Below, piece by piece: positions 45,960 through 57,491 of a stretch of 64,000 nucleotides of DNA. The notes beneath the pieces were generated by a model, which was not told the origin of the DNA, did not search any database, and saw nothing but the letters and a program-made list of their open reading frames with translations. The DNA lies in contig NC_052614.1 of NCBI RefSeq assembly GCF_016545825.1, positions 5,722,559 through 5,786,558 of the forward strand, given 5' to 3'. Numbering within the stretch: the first letter of the stretch is position 1; each line of letters opens with the position of its first letter. The position numbers and the translations under genes are program-made. The DNA is from Eucalyptus grandis. Taxonomy: Eukaryota; Streptophyta; Magnoliopsida; Myrtales; Myrtaceae.

Positions 45960-46756
45960 AAAGATAATAAAGGAGCATTAGTTTAACTTATCTTTTAGCA
46001 GATTAAATGCTTTCTCTTGCTCTTCTCCCCACGTGAAACCCATGTGCTTCTTGATTACCTTAGTTAATGGTGCGGCAATAGTGCTAAAATTTCTCACAAA
46101 TCGTTGATAAAAACTCACCAATCCATGAAAGCTACGCACCTCTCCTATGGTCTTAGGCGTTTGCCATTCACGGATTGCTTTAACCTTTTCTTCATCAACC
46201 TGTATACCATTAGCACTAACAACAAATCCTAGAAATACTAATTTGTTGGTAACAAAGAGCACTTCTTTAGATTAGCGTATAATTGCTCGGCCCTTAAAAC
46301 CTGCAAGACAACTCGCACATGCTCAATATGGTCATTAGGACTTCGGCTATAAATTAAGATGTCATCGAAATAGACAACCACAAATTGACCAATAAAAGCA
46401 TGTAAAACATGATTCTTAAGTCGCATAAACGTGCTCGGTGCATTAGTTAATCCAAATGGCATTACTAACCACTCATATAATCCATACTTGGTCTTAAATG
46501 CAGTTTTCCATTCATCACCTTCTTTCATCCTAATTTGATGATAGCCACTTTTCAAATCGATTTTAGTGAAAACGCAAGAACCATGCAACTCATCCAACAT
46601 GTCATCTAACCTAGGAATAGGATGTCGATACTTTACCGTAATATTATTGATTGCGTGGCAATCGACACACATTCGCCAAGTTCCATCCTTCTTTGGCACT
46701 AACAAAACAGGGACAGTGCACGGGCTAAGACTCTCTCTCACATACCCCTGTTCCAA
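45960..46756 (-). pseudogene. Reverse transcriptase and RNase H start of the nested gypsy element
   Basis: The frame from 46,756 reads [40 protein letters not shown] and [15 protein letters not shown], with the active site [13 protein letters not shown] (YFDD form). After a frame break near 46,250 the connection domain reads [20 protein letters not shown] and [17 protein letters not shown]. It stops near 45,980, and a further gap separates it from the RNase H frame at 45,853. Only two or three lesions are seen. Confidence 0.88.
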
Positions 46757-47086
46757 TAGTTCGCTAACTTGCCGCTAAAGTTCCTTTGTCTCTTTGGGAT
46801 TGCTTCAATATGCGGGTCGATTAGGTAATGGCGCACCAGGAATCAAGTCAATTTGATGTTCTATGCCTCAAATTGGTGGTATCCTCCAGGAAGTTCATCG
46901 GGAAAGACATCTTCAAATTCTTGCAAGTAAAGATACAACGGGACTAGGCAAACTTGGGTCAAGATCGTTAGTAGAAAATAAAACCTCCTTGTACACAAGT
47001 ACAAGCATTGGTCGATCTAGAACTAAAGCTCTCCTCACTTCACTTGATTTTGCATAAAAATTATTTTGCCTCTTTTCTTTCCTCTC

Positions 47087-48874
47087 TTATTTTCCCTCGG
47101 TTTTTACCACAATCTTTCTCTCGGCCTCTCCTTTTCCTTGTGTCTCAGACACACCATGCAAGCTCTCGAATTTCTCACCTTTTCTCTCTCTCTCAGCTTC
47201 TCGTTGTAACTTTAGTTGATCTTGATACACCTCACTAGGTGTCATTGGTACCAAGGTATAAGTCTTTTGATTCATCATCAATGAATAACGATTAGTATAC
47301 CCCTCATGATGTACCTTTTGATCATATTGCCATGGTCTTCCAAGTAAGATATGACCCGCTTGCATAGGTACAACATCACGCTTTACCTCGTCCTTATATC
47401 TCCCTATCTCAAATGGAATTCGAACTTGCTTCGATACTTTCACCTCACCACTATCATTTAACCATTGAAGTCTATAAGGCCTAGGGTGCTTTGTTGTCTT
47501 CAAGCCCAACTTATCCACCATAACACAACTTGCCACATTCGCACAACTACCTCCATCAATTATCATACTACAGATCTTACCATTCACCACACACCTTGTA
47601 TGAAACAAATTATCTCTTTGTTGGTGATGCTCCTCCTCCTTTACTTGCACACTTAGAGAACGCCTAACCACCAATAAGTCACCTTTTATAGCCACTTCTC
47701 CATCACTACAATCCTCCAATGGTGGCCTCTCATCATCATCTTCTTCCCTTTCACTTTCGGACTCAATAACACCATGTCCAGTCATGATCATCACCCTCCT
47801 ATTAAGGCATTGATTCGCCATATGACCACTGCCCAAACACTTAAAACATTTAATTTCACGAGTTCTAGTGTTAGGATTTTCGGTTTTACCTGAAACCGGA
47901 TTTGTTCCAACTTTACCGTCCCTCTCCTTCTCCTTTGAAGTTTTGGTTTTTATGTTGTTTCCTCTCCAATTTGGCTTCTCATCTCTCTTCCAATTGGATC
48001 TCCAATTCTGATTTGAACCTCCTCCACTCTTGTGATTTCGGTCCAACTTCAATTGCCGCTCAACTTTGATGGCTTTGTCCACCAATTCTTCCAATTCAAC
48101 ATAGTGTTGCAGCTCTACCACCCTTGCTATGTCTCGGCTCAAACCACTCAAAAATCTTGACATTGTGGCCTCACGATCCTCCATCACATTAGCACGGATC
48201 ATGGCAATCTCCATCTCCTTGTGATACTCTTCCATGCTCTTATTGCCTTGTGTGAGGTTTTGTAACTTTTGAAACAAATCTCGATGGTAATGACTTGGCA
48301 CAAAACGCCTCCTCATCACCGCTTTCATCTCATCCCATGTCTCTATCGGTCTTTCACCATTGCGCCTCCTACTAGTCACAAGTTGATCCCACCAAATTAT
48401 AGCATAATCAGTAAATTCAACAGCTGCAATTTTTACCTTTTTGAGCTCAGAGTATCGTTGGCAATCAAATACCATCTTCATGCATTTCTCCCACTCTAGA
48501 TACGCATCGGGATCATTCTTCCCTTGGAAGGAAGGAATCTTCATCTTGATGTTGCCAAGTTCATCATCTCCTCGGTGTCTAAACCTTCGGCCTCCATTCC
48601 ACCTTTCAAATCAAGCATCTCGATCATCCTCCATGTCGGCCTCATCATCATCATATTGCCATTGCCTTCTATGTCGTGTTCTAGAGGCATCTCACTTATG
48701 TTGCGGCCTTCCTCGGGGTATCTCTCGGTCACCATCAACCCTCATGCCATTCCCCATCATTCGGCCACTAAGCTCCTCCACTACGATCCTTAATTGCTGG
48801 ATGCTTTCCATGAGCGCTTCATCCCTTCGTATGGAGTCAACCTCCCGTTGATTCACGCTTTCTTCGCGTGACAT
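47087..48874 (-). pseudogene. Gag and protease of the nested gypsy element
   Basis: The first ATG of Gag is at 48,874 (MSREESVNQREVDS). A frame break near 48,690 follows. The frame from 48,544 is then open for 485 residues: a retrotransposon Gag domain with [40 protein letters not shown] and [11 protein letters not shown], a basic region, the zinc knuckle [14 protein letters not shown] and the aspartic protease segment with [20 protein letters not shown]. In this plant group the protease motif is DGGS rather than DSGS. It ends at a stop at 47,087, before reverse transcriptase. Confidence 0.9.
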
Positions 48875-48899
48875 ATTTTAGACCTGCAAGTAAACGTTA

Positions 48900-49551
48900 G
48901 TCTAAAAAAAATCCTCACCAATCGCTCCCTCACGTGTTTCTCTCGAGATATTTGTCACTCCTCTCGTGTTTAACTCAAGTCTAGGCTTTTTCCACCCTCG
49001 ATTAAGCTTACACACTCTTGCCTTTTTCCTCTCGTATTCTCTTTTCACAAGCTCTTTATTGGACTCAAAACCTGTCTCTCAACCCCCTCACGACAATCAA
49101 TCAAACTAATCAAACAAGATTAGATCACTAATGATTTTGTTTCAGCAAGTAACAATTTCAAACCAACAAGTACAACTTTCGAAATTCCAATTGAAACGCA
49201 AATCACTACTGATTTTCTTTCAATTGGTCTACTAACAAACGAGTCGCCTTCTTGATTTTGTTTTTGTTCGGCTAATTTTTTTTTGCCGAATCTGTTTTTT
49301 TTTTTTGTACACTTTTTTTTTTTGTGCGTTTTCTTTCTCTTTTTTTTTTTTTTACTTTTTTACTTTTTTTTACGAACTCATATACAATTTAAGATGCTAG
49401 AAAAGAAAATTTAAAACTAACAGCAAACAATCACGTATGGAAGCACAAAAGCAATCGGATCCCTAAATTAACTAGAACCGAAACCCTAACCTAATAAATC
49501 TCAAATTGCTGATTATCAACAGAAAATTAAAGATAAATAGACCTTGTAGAA
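48900..49551 (-). other. Leader region of the nested gypsy element
   Basis: Non-coding DNA between the primer site and the Gag start. It has several A- or T-rich tracts (49,275-49,370 on the plus strand). Confidence 0.6.
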
Positions 49552-49570
49552 TCTGGCTCTGATACCAAAC

Positions 49571-50206
49571 TGATGTGAATCGGTGTGGAAGGATCGTTCT
49601 ACGAAGGCCCAGATGGTGCGAATTGCAAACCTCGACCTCCAATCAAACCTGTGATTGGCAACCTCAGTATGAACGTGACCTGTTGACGAACACATGTCAA
49701 CCAACCAACATTATAGACGCCATGAGCGAAAGAATTCGCTATCTCGCTCGATAAGTCGAATTGACCGCCACAAGAGAATCTTGATTAGGTCAAGTCCTCA
49801 AAAGAACAAGAAAAGAGAACCTCTCAATTCTTTTCCTCAAAAAATAAAATATCTGTCCCCAAAGAAATTTGGCAAATCCTTTATATAGGTTGCCACACAA
49901 ACCCTAAAAACCAACCCTAAAAATCTAATGCGTTATATTCTAAAATATTCCTATTTTAGAATATTCTTAAACAAGAATATATATAAATTGACTTGGTCAA
50001 TTATTTGGTGACAAGATAATTAAATTGCACCAAGATTTCCAAGATTCTTCAAGATTTGATCCAAGGTCATCTTCACGCCAAAGATCACGAGCCATGATGC
50101 CAACAGCTTGCCTGAATTGTTTGGCCGCGCTCGAGTAATCGAACCAGTAGGAATAGACAATGGGTCCCTAACACCTCCTCCTCGATATGACTCGATGTCC
50201 ACATCA
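49571..50206 (-). repeat. 5' LTR of the nested gypsy element
   Basis: 636 bases with TG and CA ends, next to the primer site on its left and CTTCC on its right. It closely matches 42,759-43,426. Confidence 0.93.
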
Positions 50207-52161
50207 CTTCCTGTTCGGCCACAAGTTCTCACCCCCAGTGAAGCCACCCAATGTCTTCGCCAGCTAATCGCCTCCTCTGCTCGGTCGTTCCAGCAACCAA
50301 CAATCGTGATCACCGTTGCCGTGCTATTGAAGTCAGCCTAGCCATGACCAGCCGCAACCCACCCACAAAACCATGGCCAAAGCTCAGCTTTGCTGAGCTG
50401 TCTTGGACCGTTTTCGACCCCCTCCAAGCCTCCATTAGCGCTGCTGTAAGCCCAAGTTTTGGATGCATTGATGCCGCCATTGCGGTGTACTGATTTTCGT
50501 GCTAAACCGATGAGTTTATGCACTAAACTCTAATTAGGGTGCTAATATACTAAGATTAGATTATGGTTGATATTAGCTTGTTTAATTAATTTAGGTTAGT
50601 TAGATTGGTGAATTAGGTGGCCTCTTAGCATATACTAAGATTAGATTATGGTTGATATTAGCTTGTTTAATTAATTTAGGTTAGTTAGAACTTGTAGTTA
50701 GATAGTTTATTACGTGGCATTGTTGTTAGAATGGTTAGGATAATTTAATTAGGTCAATAGGTGGTTAGATTAGCAATTTCTAGCCTAAGTATGCATTTAT
50801 TGTTTTAATTTGTATTTATTTAATTAATTTCAGTAATATTTAATTATTAATTATTTTCCAGAAATTAGACCGGGATAGCCAGTAACGAGAATTTCATGAT
50901 GATTATAATGGTTTGTTTAGTTTATGCAATTGGGTGCTAATTTGTGCAAATTGAGTGCTGATTGGAATTTTGGTCATTTATTCCAAAATTTATGAATTTT
51001 GATATTTATTTAGAAAATCCAAGGTGTTGGGTTTTAATACCAAAAATGGTTTTATATATTATATAAAATAGTGGGATTTTAAAACTGAGGATATCAATTT
51101 TTTGGGTTCGATCTGACCATGTACTCACACACGATACTTTCACCGAATGTTTTTAATACAAAGAAAAACATGCTAAGGTCGTTATCTTAATTGAGGCATG
51201 TGAATGCAAAGCACAATGTCCTTAGCCGAATTTCAATGATCATGTGCTGGTTAAGAAAACTCGTCCCCATGTGTGTCGGTGGACGTAACCTCTATATGGG
51301 ACGCCCTTGGTCAAGGGAAGCCGATCGCAGTAGATTCTAGACCGAAACTCCTTCGGAAATGCCATAAGGAATGTCGTCTCCGATGTATGCCGGAGGATGT
51401 AGCCATGCTCCAAAGAGTGAGATGTAGCGTGGCTATGCCAGTGGACCGATGTGTGTTGGGTAAAACTGCCTGTGCGGGTAGTAATAATTAATTGGAACGC
51501 ATGATTGATTGAGATAGATGCGCCGGATTATGGGATAAAATTGTATGGCATGGAATGGAACGTGTCATAATGATTTGACCATATAATCAGGAGCCATGTG
51601 CTTGTTTGAAATTTGATTGTGGCGTTCCAATTGATGAGCTTATTTGTTGCTCATGCTTTCGTGCTATTTGTGATATGAATTGTGCTAACTTGCCGGGACG
51701 ATTTGAGACGAGGTAAGTCTTCTTGGTTGTGTGATTGTGTGGTTAGGACGCCTCTAGGTGTATTACCCTCCTAATCGGGGTTTAGAGCGTGAACTCATTG
51801 AGATTTATATCTCACCTCGTCGTGAACTTTAACTTTTCAGGACCATAGGGTGGAGAACCTAGAGCTGAGCTGAGAGGGATTTGAGGTGTAGGTCAGTTAG
51901 GATAGCTTCTTTTTGGAGAACCAGTTTTTTTGTAGACTTTGGTTGTTAATGTGTATATGACTCAGTGTGTATATAAATGTATGTTTTGTTTGTGAATCTA
52001 TTGTCCTGCTTTTCTATCCCGAGATGATTATTGTCAGGGGATTTGTTTATTCGTTTTCGCATGTGTAATAAAATGAAAAGGGTTGGCGACTTGTCCTAGG
52101 AAGTCGCAATTTTAATTGACCACTAAGGGATGGACACGCGCTCGAGGATCGAGGTATGACA
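50207..52161 (+). repeat. 5' LTR of the Tekay-type element, right part
   Basis: It resumes after the nested element and ends GAGGTATGACA, 13 bases before the primer site. Its interior matches the LTR at the window start (reverse strand) and the LTR at 58,449-61,349. It holds an imperfect direct duplication of about 80 bases (50,549-50,609 and 50,631-50,690). Confidence 0.85.
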
Positions 52162-52369
52162 TCCCCGATCGGAGTGGTATTAGAGCTGGTCGATAGTTGG
52201 AGTGATAATGTGCAATAGGTTCGTGGAATAATTAGTAGGAATGACCTCTATTTTATGCCGATGCATGTGAGTGATAGCTGTTTGGTAGCTTGTTTGTGGG
52301 GTCACTCAAATTCTAATTTGGTATTCGAATTGGAAAATATATTTCTATAAAGATCCTGTAGTATGAGTG

Positions 52370-53115
52370 ACCAGGAGTAGAGAACTCCTAGGCAGAGGTC
52401 GATAGGACCTGTAACTTGGGGTAAGACATCGACGAGGGTCGGTACTCAAGGTAGAGCACAAGCTCAGGCCAGTGTGAGTGTAAGAGTATTGCTGCAGGCT
52501 GATACTAAGAGTGTAGCAACACCGAGCAATCCTAGGTTCAACAGGATTGTTCAGGCGCTAGAGACTTTAGGAAGTATTTTAAGGCACCAAGCACAGGATC
52601 AAGCTACAGCTGCTATTACTACCACTGTCGCCGTTACTGCTGCACCTGCTGAGGTCCAACATGGAGATGTGTTATGGGAGCAAGCTACTGCATCTGGGTT
52701 AAGATTCGGTTCCAACAGAGATGGCAATCGATTCAAGAAGAAACCGATGACAGAAGCAAAGCACTTCAGTCATCTCACTCAAAGGAGTATAATGGGAAAA
52801 CTAGCACCTAACCAAAAGGGCGTGTCATGTTGGTGGGAAAAGACATGGATCCGCCCCGTGTTTTAAAAAGACAAGGGTTTGTTATAGGTGTCGCCAATAC
52901 GGCCACCTGATCAAAGACTGTTCGCTCGAGTAGATGGAACCATAACAATCACCACCACTGCGAATAATGACAAAAAGTAAAGGGAATGAGTCGCAAAATG
53001 CTCAGTGGGGTAATTGGGACAGGCCCCTGGTGCAAGAAGTGGTGCATGATGTCACTCGACAGGAGGCAGAGAACTCACCGGATGTGTGCCAAGTTCATAG
53101 AAGGAAGAATGGATC
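52370..53115 (+). pseudogene. Gag remnant of the Tekay-type element
   Basis: A frame of 130 residues at 52,474-52,866 belongs to the N-terminal Gag region. It is followed in another frame by the zinc knuckle CYRCRQYGHLIKDC near 52,877-52,920. The main central Gag domain is missing, so this is a deleted form. It ends near 53,120, where sequence of a different origin begins. Confidence 0.7.
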
Positions 53116-53119
53116 AATC

Positions 53120-54070
53120 TAGCGTCCTAGTATCATGGGAACGTACTTTAAGCTGATGTGGCTCGTCAGAGAGTACAGTAAGCATTTAAACAATAAAACG
53201 ACACCGTTTGGTGTCTCTTTCTCGACGGCCAGTTGCCATCCTCGATGACCCCCGCGCTTGGCAACAGCGTCTTCGACCCTAACCCTGATCCCGACAACGG
53301 CCACTCAGCGGCCAAGTTGAAGGCCGTGATTTTGCCGGTGCTTGGGGAGGCCGCCGACAAGTGTGCTACCCTTGATCTTTCCCTCTCCATCTTCGATCTT
53401 CCTAACGAGTGCCTAGCCTACGTCTTCCAATACCTAGGCTTCGACAACCAAGGCTGGTGCTCCCTCGTGTGCCGCCGCTAGCTCGTGATCAAAGGCTAAA
53501 GTCACCAGAGGCTCACCTTCCACGCCCACTCGAAGCTGCTGGACGCGGTCTCTGCGCTGTTCACGTGAGTTCGATTCGTTCACAAAACTTACACAGAAAG
53601 CGCGAGTTCAAATCAGTGTAAGTCGTTGAGCATCGGCAACGACACACTTGTGTTGATCTCACTCAAGTGCAAGAACCTCACGTGCCTCAAGTTGTGGTCG
53701 AGCGATGGCGGCCAAGCGAGCTAGGTCGGCGGCCGACGAGGATCGGACAAAAAAACCCTAATTTCAATCTCCAAATAAAAAAAAAATCCCAAAATGAGTT
53801 GTGCGGCATCGTTTTTGTGAGGCCATCCACTTAGAATAGCAAAACAACGCCATTTTCTTAAGGAAGATGAAAAACGATGTCGTTTAAAAGCTATGTCAAT
53901 TTTTTTTTTTAAATATAAAAGCCACGTAATCATTTTGGCCGGAATCTCTCGCCAATTACACCAAAGTGATCATTTTTCCTCCGATTTGGCATTTAAGTGA
54001 TCCGACAAAAACTTTTGGTTACAAAGTGATTGCCATACGTAACTTTTGGCACTGATAGTGTACTTATCCC
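53120..54070 (+). pseudogene. F-box gene fragment (VFB/SKIP2-like) inside the Tekay-type element
   Basis: F-box proteins of this family are the substrate-binding part of SCF ubiquitin ligases and carry leucine-rich repeats. The plus strand reads SIFDLPNECLAYVFQYLG and WCSLVCRR (about 53,389-53,480), the F-box core. After a stop it resembles RLTFHAHSKLLDAVSALFT (53,513-53,568), and near 53,620-53,700 a segment like NDTLVLISLKCKNLTCLKL in another frame. It has several stops and no intron. The rest (53,720-54,070) is AT-rich with phrases like CAAAGTGATC and AAACGATGTCGTTT, common in plant intergenic repeats. It replaces the protease part of the element. The family call is from memory. Confidence 0.65.
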
Positions 54071-55640
54071 TCGCTTGAGGCAACCCGTTTGCTAGATAAG
54101 GGTTGCCAAGGTTACCTAGCAACTGTCGTGGATACAACAGTTGAGGAGTCGAGGATTGAGGACATCACTGTAGTGCAAAAGTTTTCATATGTGTTTTTGA
54201 AGGAATTGCTAGGCCTACCACCAGAGAGGGAAATCAAGTTTGTGATCGAGTTAGCTCCTGGGATAGAGCCAACTTCTAAGGCTCTTTACCAAATGGCGTT
54301 GTCTGAGTTGAAAGAACTGAAGGTGCATATGCAAGAATTGTTGGATAAGGGATTCATATGTCCTAATGCATTACCTTGGAGAGCACCGGTTTTGTTTGCA
54401 AAGCAGAAAGCTGGGTCATTGCACCTATGCATCGACTATCGCCAACTCAATTAGGTGATGATCAAGAACAAATGTCCACTCTTGAGGATTGATGACTTGT
54501 TTGATCAGTTGCAAGGAGCATCGATATTCTCAAAGATCGACTTGAGGACATGGTACATCAGTTGAGGATCAGAAAGGACGATGTACCGAAGTCAACGTTT
54601 CGCATGTGATACGGCCATTATGAGTTCATTGTAATGCCGTTTGGTTTAATGAACACCCCAGCTACTTTCATGAATTTGATTAACCGAATTTTCAAGGAAT
54701 ATTTGGATCAATTCGTGATTGTGTTCATCGATAATATCCCGGTGTACTCGAAAAGTCTTGAGGAACACAAAAGGCATTTGAGGGTTGTGTTCATCGACAA
54801 TATTTGGATCAATCATGAGCTATGTGCCAAGTTCAGCAAGTGTGAGTTTTGGTTAACTTGTATGGCATTTCTAGGTCGCGTGATTTCAAGCGAAGGAATC
54901 TCCATAGACCCGTCCAAGATTGAAGTAGTAATTAGCTAGCCAAGACTGACAACCGTGATAGAGATCAGAAGCTTTTTGGGTTTGGCAGGTTACTATAGAA
55001 GGTTTGTGGAAGGGTTTTCAACGTTAGCATCGCCGTTGACTCGACTACTGACGAAGGAAGATAAGTTTGTATGGACAGATAAGTGCAAGTGTAGTTTCCA
55101 AGAGCTTAAGTAGAAGCTGACTACCGCACCACTACTAATCATTACATCTGGTCCTGGAGGATACGAGATCTATAATGATACATTGTTTAGAGGACTAGGT
55201 TGTGTACCAATGCAACATGGTAAGGTCATTGCATATGCGTCCCGTTAGTTGATACCTCACGAGTTGAATTACCCAATGCATGACTTAGATCTGGTAGCGA
55301 TCATTTTCGCTTTGAAGATTTGGAGACATTATTTGTGTGGAGAAAGATTCCAGATCTTTATAGACCATCAAAGTCTTAAGTACTTATTCCCTTAGAAGGA
55401 GTTGAATATGAGACGGCATCGTTGGATGAAACTTTTAAAGGACTATGATTGTGATATCTCGTATCACCTTGGAAAGGCGAATAAAGTCGTAGATGCACTA
55501 AGTCAGAAATCTTTAGTTGCACATATGATGATTAAGAAATGGATTATACTCGAGAGAGCTCGAGATTTGGTTTTCAAGTTTGAGGTAGGCCACCTTCAAA
55601 TCTTATGGCAATCCTCAGAATTGAGCTGAAAGTGCATATC
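54071..55640 (+). pseudogene. Reverse transcriptase and RNase H of the Tekay-type element
   Basis: The plus strand reads KGCQGYLATVVDTTVEES, LLGLPPEREIKFVIELAPG, LKVHMQELLDKGF, then CIDYRQLN and a stop, [19 protein letters not shown], and [18 protein letters not shown]. The active site reads [11 protein letters not shown], where the family has FIDD, so a catalytic Asp has become Asn. A second short FIDNI block follows, as if a piece had been duplicated. RNase H follows with RRHRWMKLLKDYDCDISYHL and VVDALSQKS (55,402-55,530). Confidence 0.88.
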
Positions 55641-55779
55641 AGAATTAAGATGCTTCAGTTAACAGATCCAAAGATTCAGAAGATCTTATAAGATGATACT
55701 AATAAGAGAAATGCTAACTTTCAAATTTCTGAAGATGGAACACGAAGGTTCCGAGGATGATTATGTGTACTTGACGATG

Positions 55780-57096
55780 CAGTGCTTAAGGAGGAAATTT
55801 TGTCAGAAGTGCATCGTAGCAGTACAACATTCCTCCTGGTAGTAAAAAGATGTATCGGAATTTGCGTCAACATTATTGGCGGTCCAGTATGAAGGCGGAT
55901 ATCACCAAGCATGTCGCCAAGTGTCTGACATGTCAGCAAGTGAAGGCACAGCATTGTAAGCCGGGAGGACTTCTGCAACCTCTCGAGATTCCCGAGTGGA
56001 AATGGGAACACATCATAATGGATTTTGTGACTAGTTTACCAAGGAGTCAAAGAGGTAATAATTCCATTTGGGTAGTGGTCAACAGACTGACGGAGTCGAC
56101 TCCCTTCATCGTCGTACAAAAGGACCTTGATTTGGACAAACGTGCAGAATTGTACGTGCATTAGATTGTTCGTCTACATGGAGTGGCGGTGATGATTACA
56201 TCAAACAGAGACTCCAGATTCATAGCTACCTTTTGGAAAAGTTTACAGACTGCCTTAGGAACGAAGCTGTAGTATAGTACAGCTTATCATCCTCAGATGG
56301 ATGGCCAGTCTAAGAGGATGATTCAAACCCTTGAGGATATGCTGCGAGCTTGCATGTTGGATTTTAAAGGAAACTGGGAGGAACAGCTTCATCTTGTCGA
56401 ATTTGCTTACAATAATAACTACTAGTAGAGCATTTAGATGGCTCTTTTAAAGCGTTGTATGGCAAAACATGCAGAATTCTATATGTTGGGATGATGTTGG
56501 AAAACGAAAGATCACAGGCCCAGAGTTGGTTCATCAGTCAGTGGATGCAGTTGTCGTCATCAGGGACAGATTAAGGACCGCTCAAAGTTGCCAAAAAAGC
56601 TACATAAATAAGCACCAGAGACCATTGGAATTCCAAGTTGGTGAACACGTTTTCCTGAAGGTGTCACCAATGAGGGGTACTTCACACTTCGGCAAGAAGG
56701 GGAAAACTGAGTCCGTGGTACATAGGTCCCTTTGAGATTTTGGAAAGAATCGGAACTCTAGCATATCATCTTATATTGCTGGCGAGGTTGGCGCAATTGC
56801 ATGACGTCTTTCACGTGTTAGTGTTGAGGACGTATGAGCTTGACTCGTCCCACGTGCTGATTTTCGAAGAATTAGATGTGGGCGACAGAGTGTTGTACGT
56901 GGAAAACCTAGTTCATATTGTGGATCGGAAAGAACAGATTCTGTGTACCAAGACAATCTCGTTGGTTAAAGTGGTCTGGCAATACCACGTCACAAAATGA
57001 GCAACCTAGGAAAGTGAAGATTCGATGAGATGACTGTACCCCCACCTTTTTGTTTAAAGATTTGTAGGGTTTAAATTTCAAGGACGAAATTTTTAT
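55780..57096 (+). pseudogene. Integrase and chromodomain-like end of the Tekay-type element
   Basis: Integrase reads WWRSSMKADITKHVAKCLTC-type sequence (55,870-55,930, zinc finger), QVKAQHCKPGGLLQPLEIPE, WEHIIMDFVTSLPRSQRG (first Asp), then, after a stop near 56,163, the second Asp block near 56,200 and the Glu region near 56,300. The end (56,740-57,050) reads LHDVFHVLVLRTYELDSSHV, IVDRKEQILCTKTISLVKVV and then chromodomain-like WQYHVTKATWESED with one stop. Such ends guide chromovirus integration into heterochromatin. Confidence 0.83.
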
Positions 57097-57110
57097 AAGA
57101 GGGGAAGAGT

Positions 57111-57491
57111 TGAAACATCCTAAATTTTAGATTCTGTCTTCGATTGAATGAATTAGGCTTTTCATCGACGCGCCTATAGTTCTTTTCCCTGAGTTGATCA
57201 CTCACGGGATAATTAGCCTATCAGGTAAAGCCATTAAGGAATCTAAACGTAATAGACTTAAGAATTTGACCAAGAATCGACTGTTTGACCGTGCTAATCT
57301 GCAAAGGTCATTACGGCACCGTCAAAATCAATCAGAGACCGGTGATAGGTTGATTCAATAAAGATATGTGATTAGTGTGTGGGTGATCACACCTAATTGC
57401 AAAATTTCTATCGAACATCATTAAATCAATTTTTGTCATTTTCGTACCTTGTGTTCGTATTTGAAATCTCGGGATTTTCAAGATAACTAAG
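57111..57491 (+). repeat. 3' LTR of the Tekay-type element, first 380 bases
   Basis: It starts TGAAACATCCTAAATTTT after the purine tract and aligns with 41,462-41,850. It stops abruptly at TAACTAA, and the rest of the LTR is not found to the right, so it is truncated. Confidence 0.88.

Larger units (their letters stand above)
42759..50206 (-). mobile_element. Ty3/gypsy retrotransposon nested in the Tekay LTR
   Basis: LTRs lie at 42,759-43,426 and 49,571-50,206 (TGATGTGAATCG to GTCCACATCA on the plus strand), with target duplication CTTCC at 42,754-42,758 and 50,207-50,211. On the minus strand the primer site GTTTGGTATCAGAGCCAGA adjoins the 5' LTR (49,552-49,570). The purine tract GGGGGAGGGAA adjoins the 3' LTR (43,427-43,437). 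Order is Gag, protease, reverse transcriptase, RNase H and integrase. Pol is largely open, so it is the youngest-looking element here. It was hit by a solo copia LTR near the end of integrase. Confidence 0.95.
41462..57491 (+). mobile_element. Tekay/Del-type Ty3/gypsy retrotransposon, nested and partly decayed
   Basis: The 5' LTR (41,462-42,758 continuing at 50,207-52,161) is about 3.2 kb and split by another gypsy element. Then come the primer site TGGTATTAGAGC (52,175-52,186), Gag, an inserted F-box gene fragment, reverse transcriptase, RNase H, integrase and a chromodomain-like end. The purine tract AAGAGGGGAAGAGT (57,097-57,110) and the 3' LTR start at 57,111 follow. The 3' LTR is cut after about 380 bases by another insertion. 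Long LTRs, domain order and the end of the integrase fit the Tekay/Del chromovirus lineage. Many stops and frame breaks make it inactive. Confidence 0.88.
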
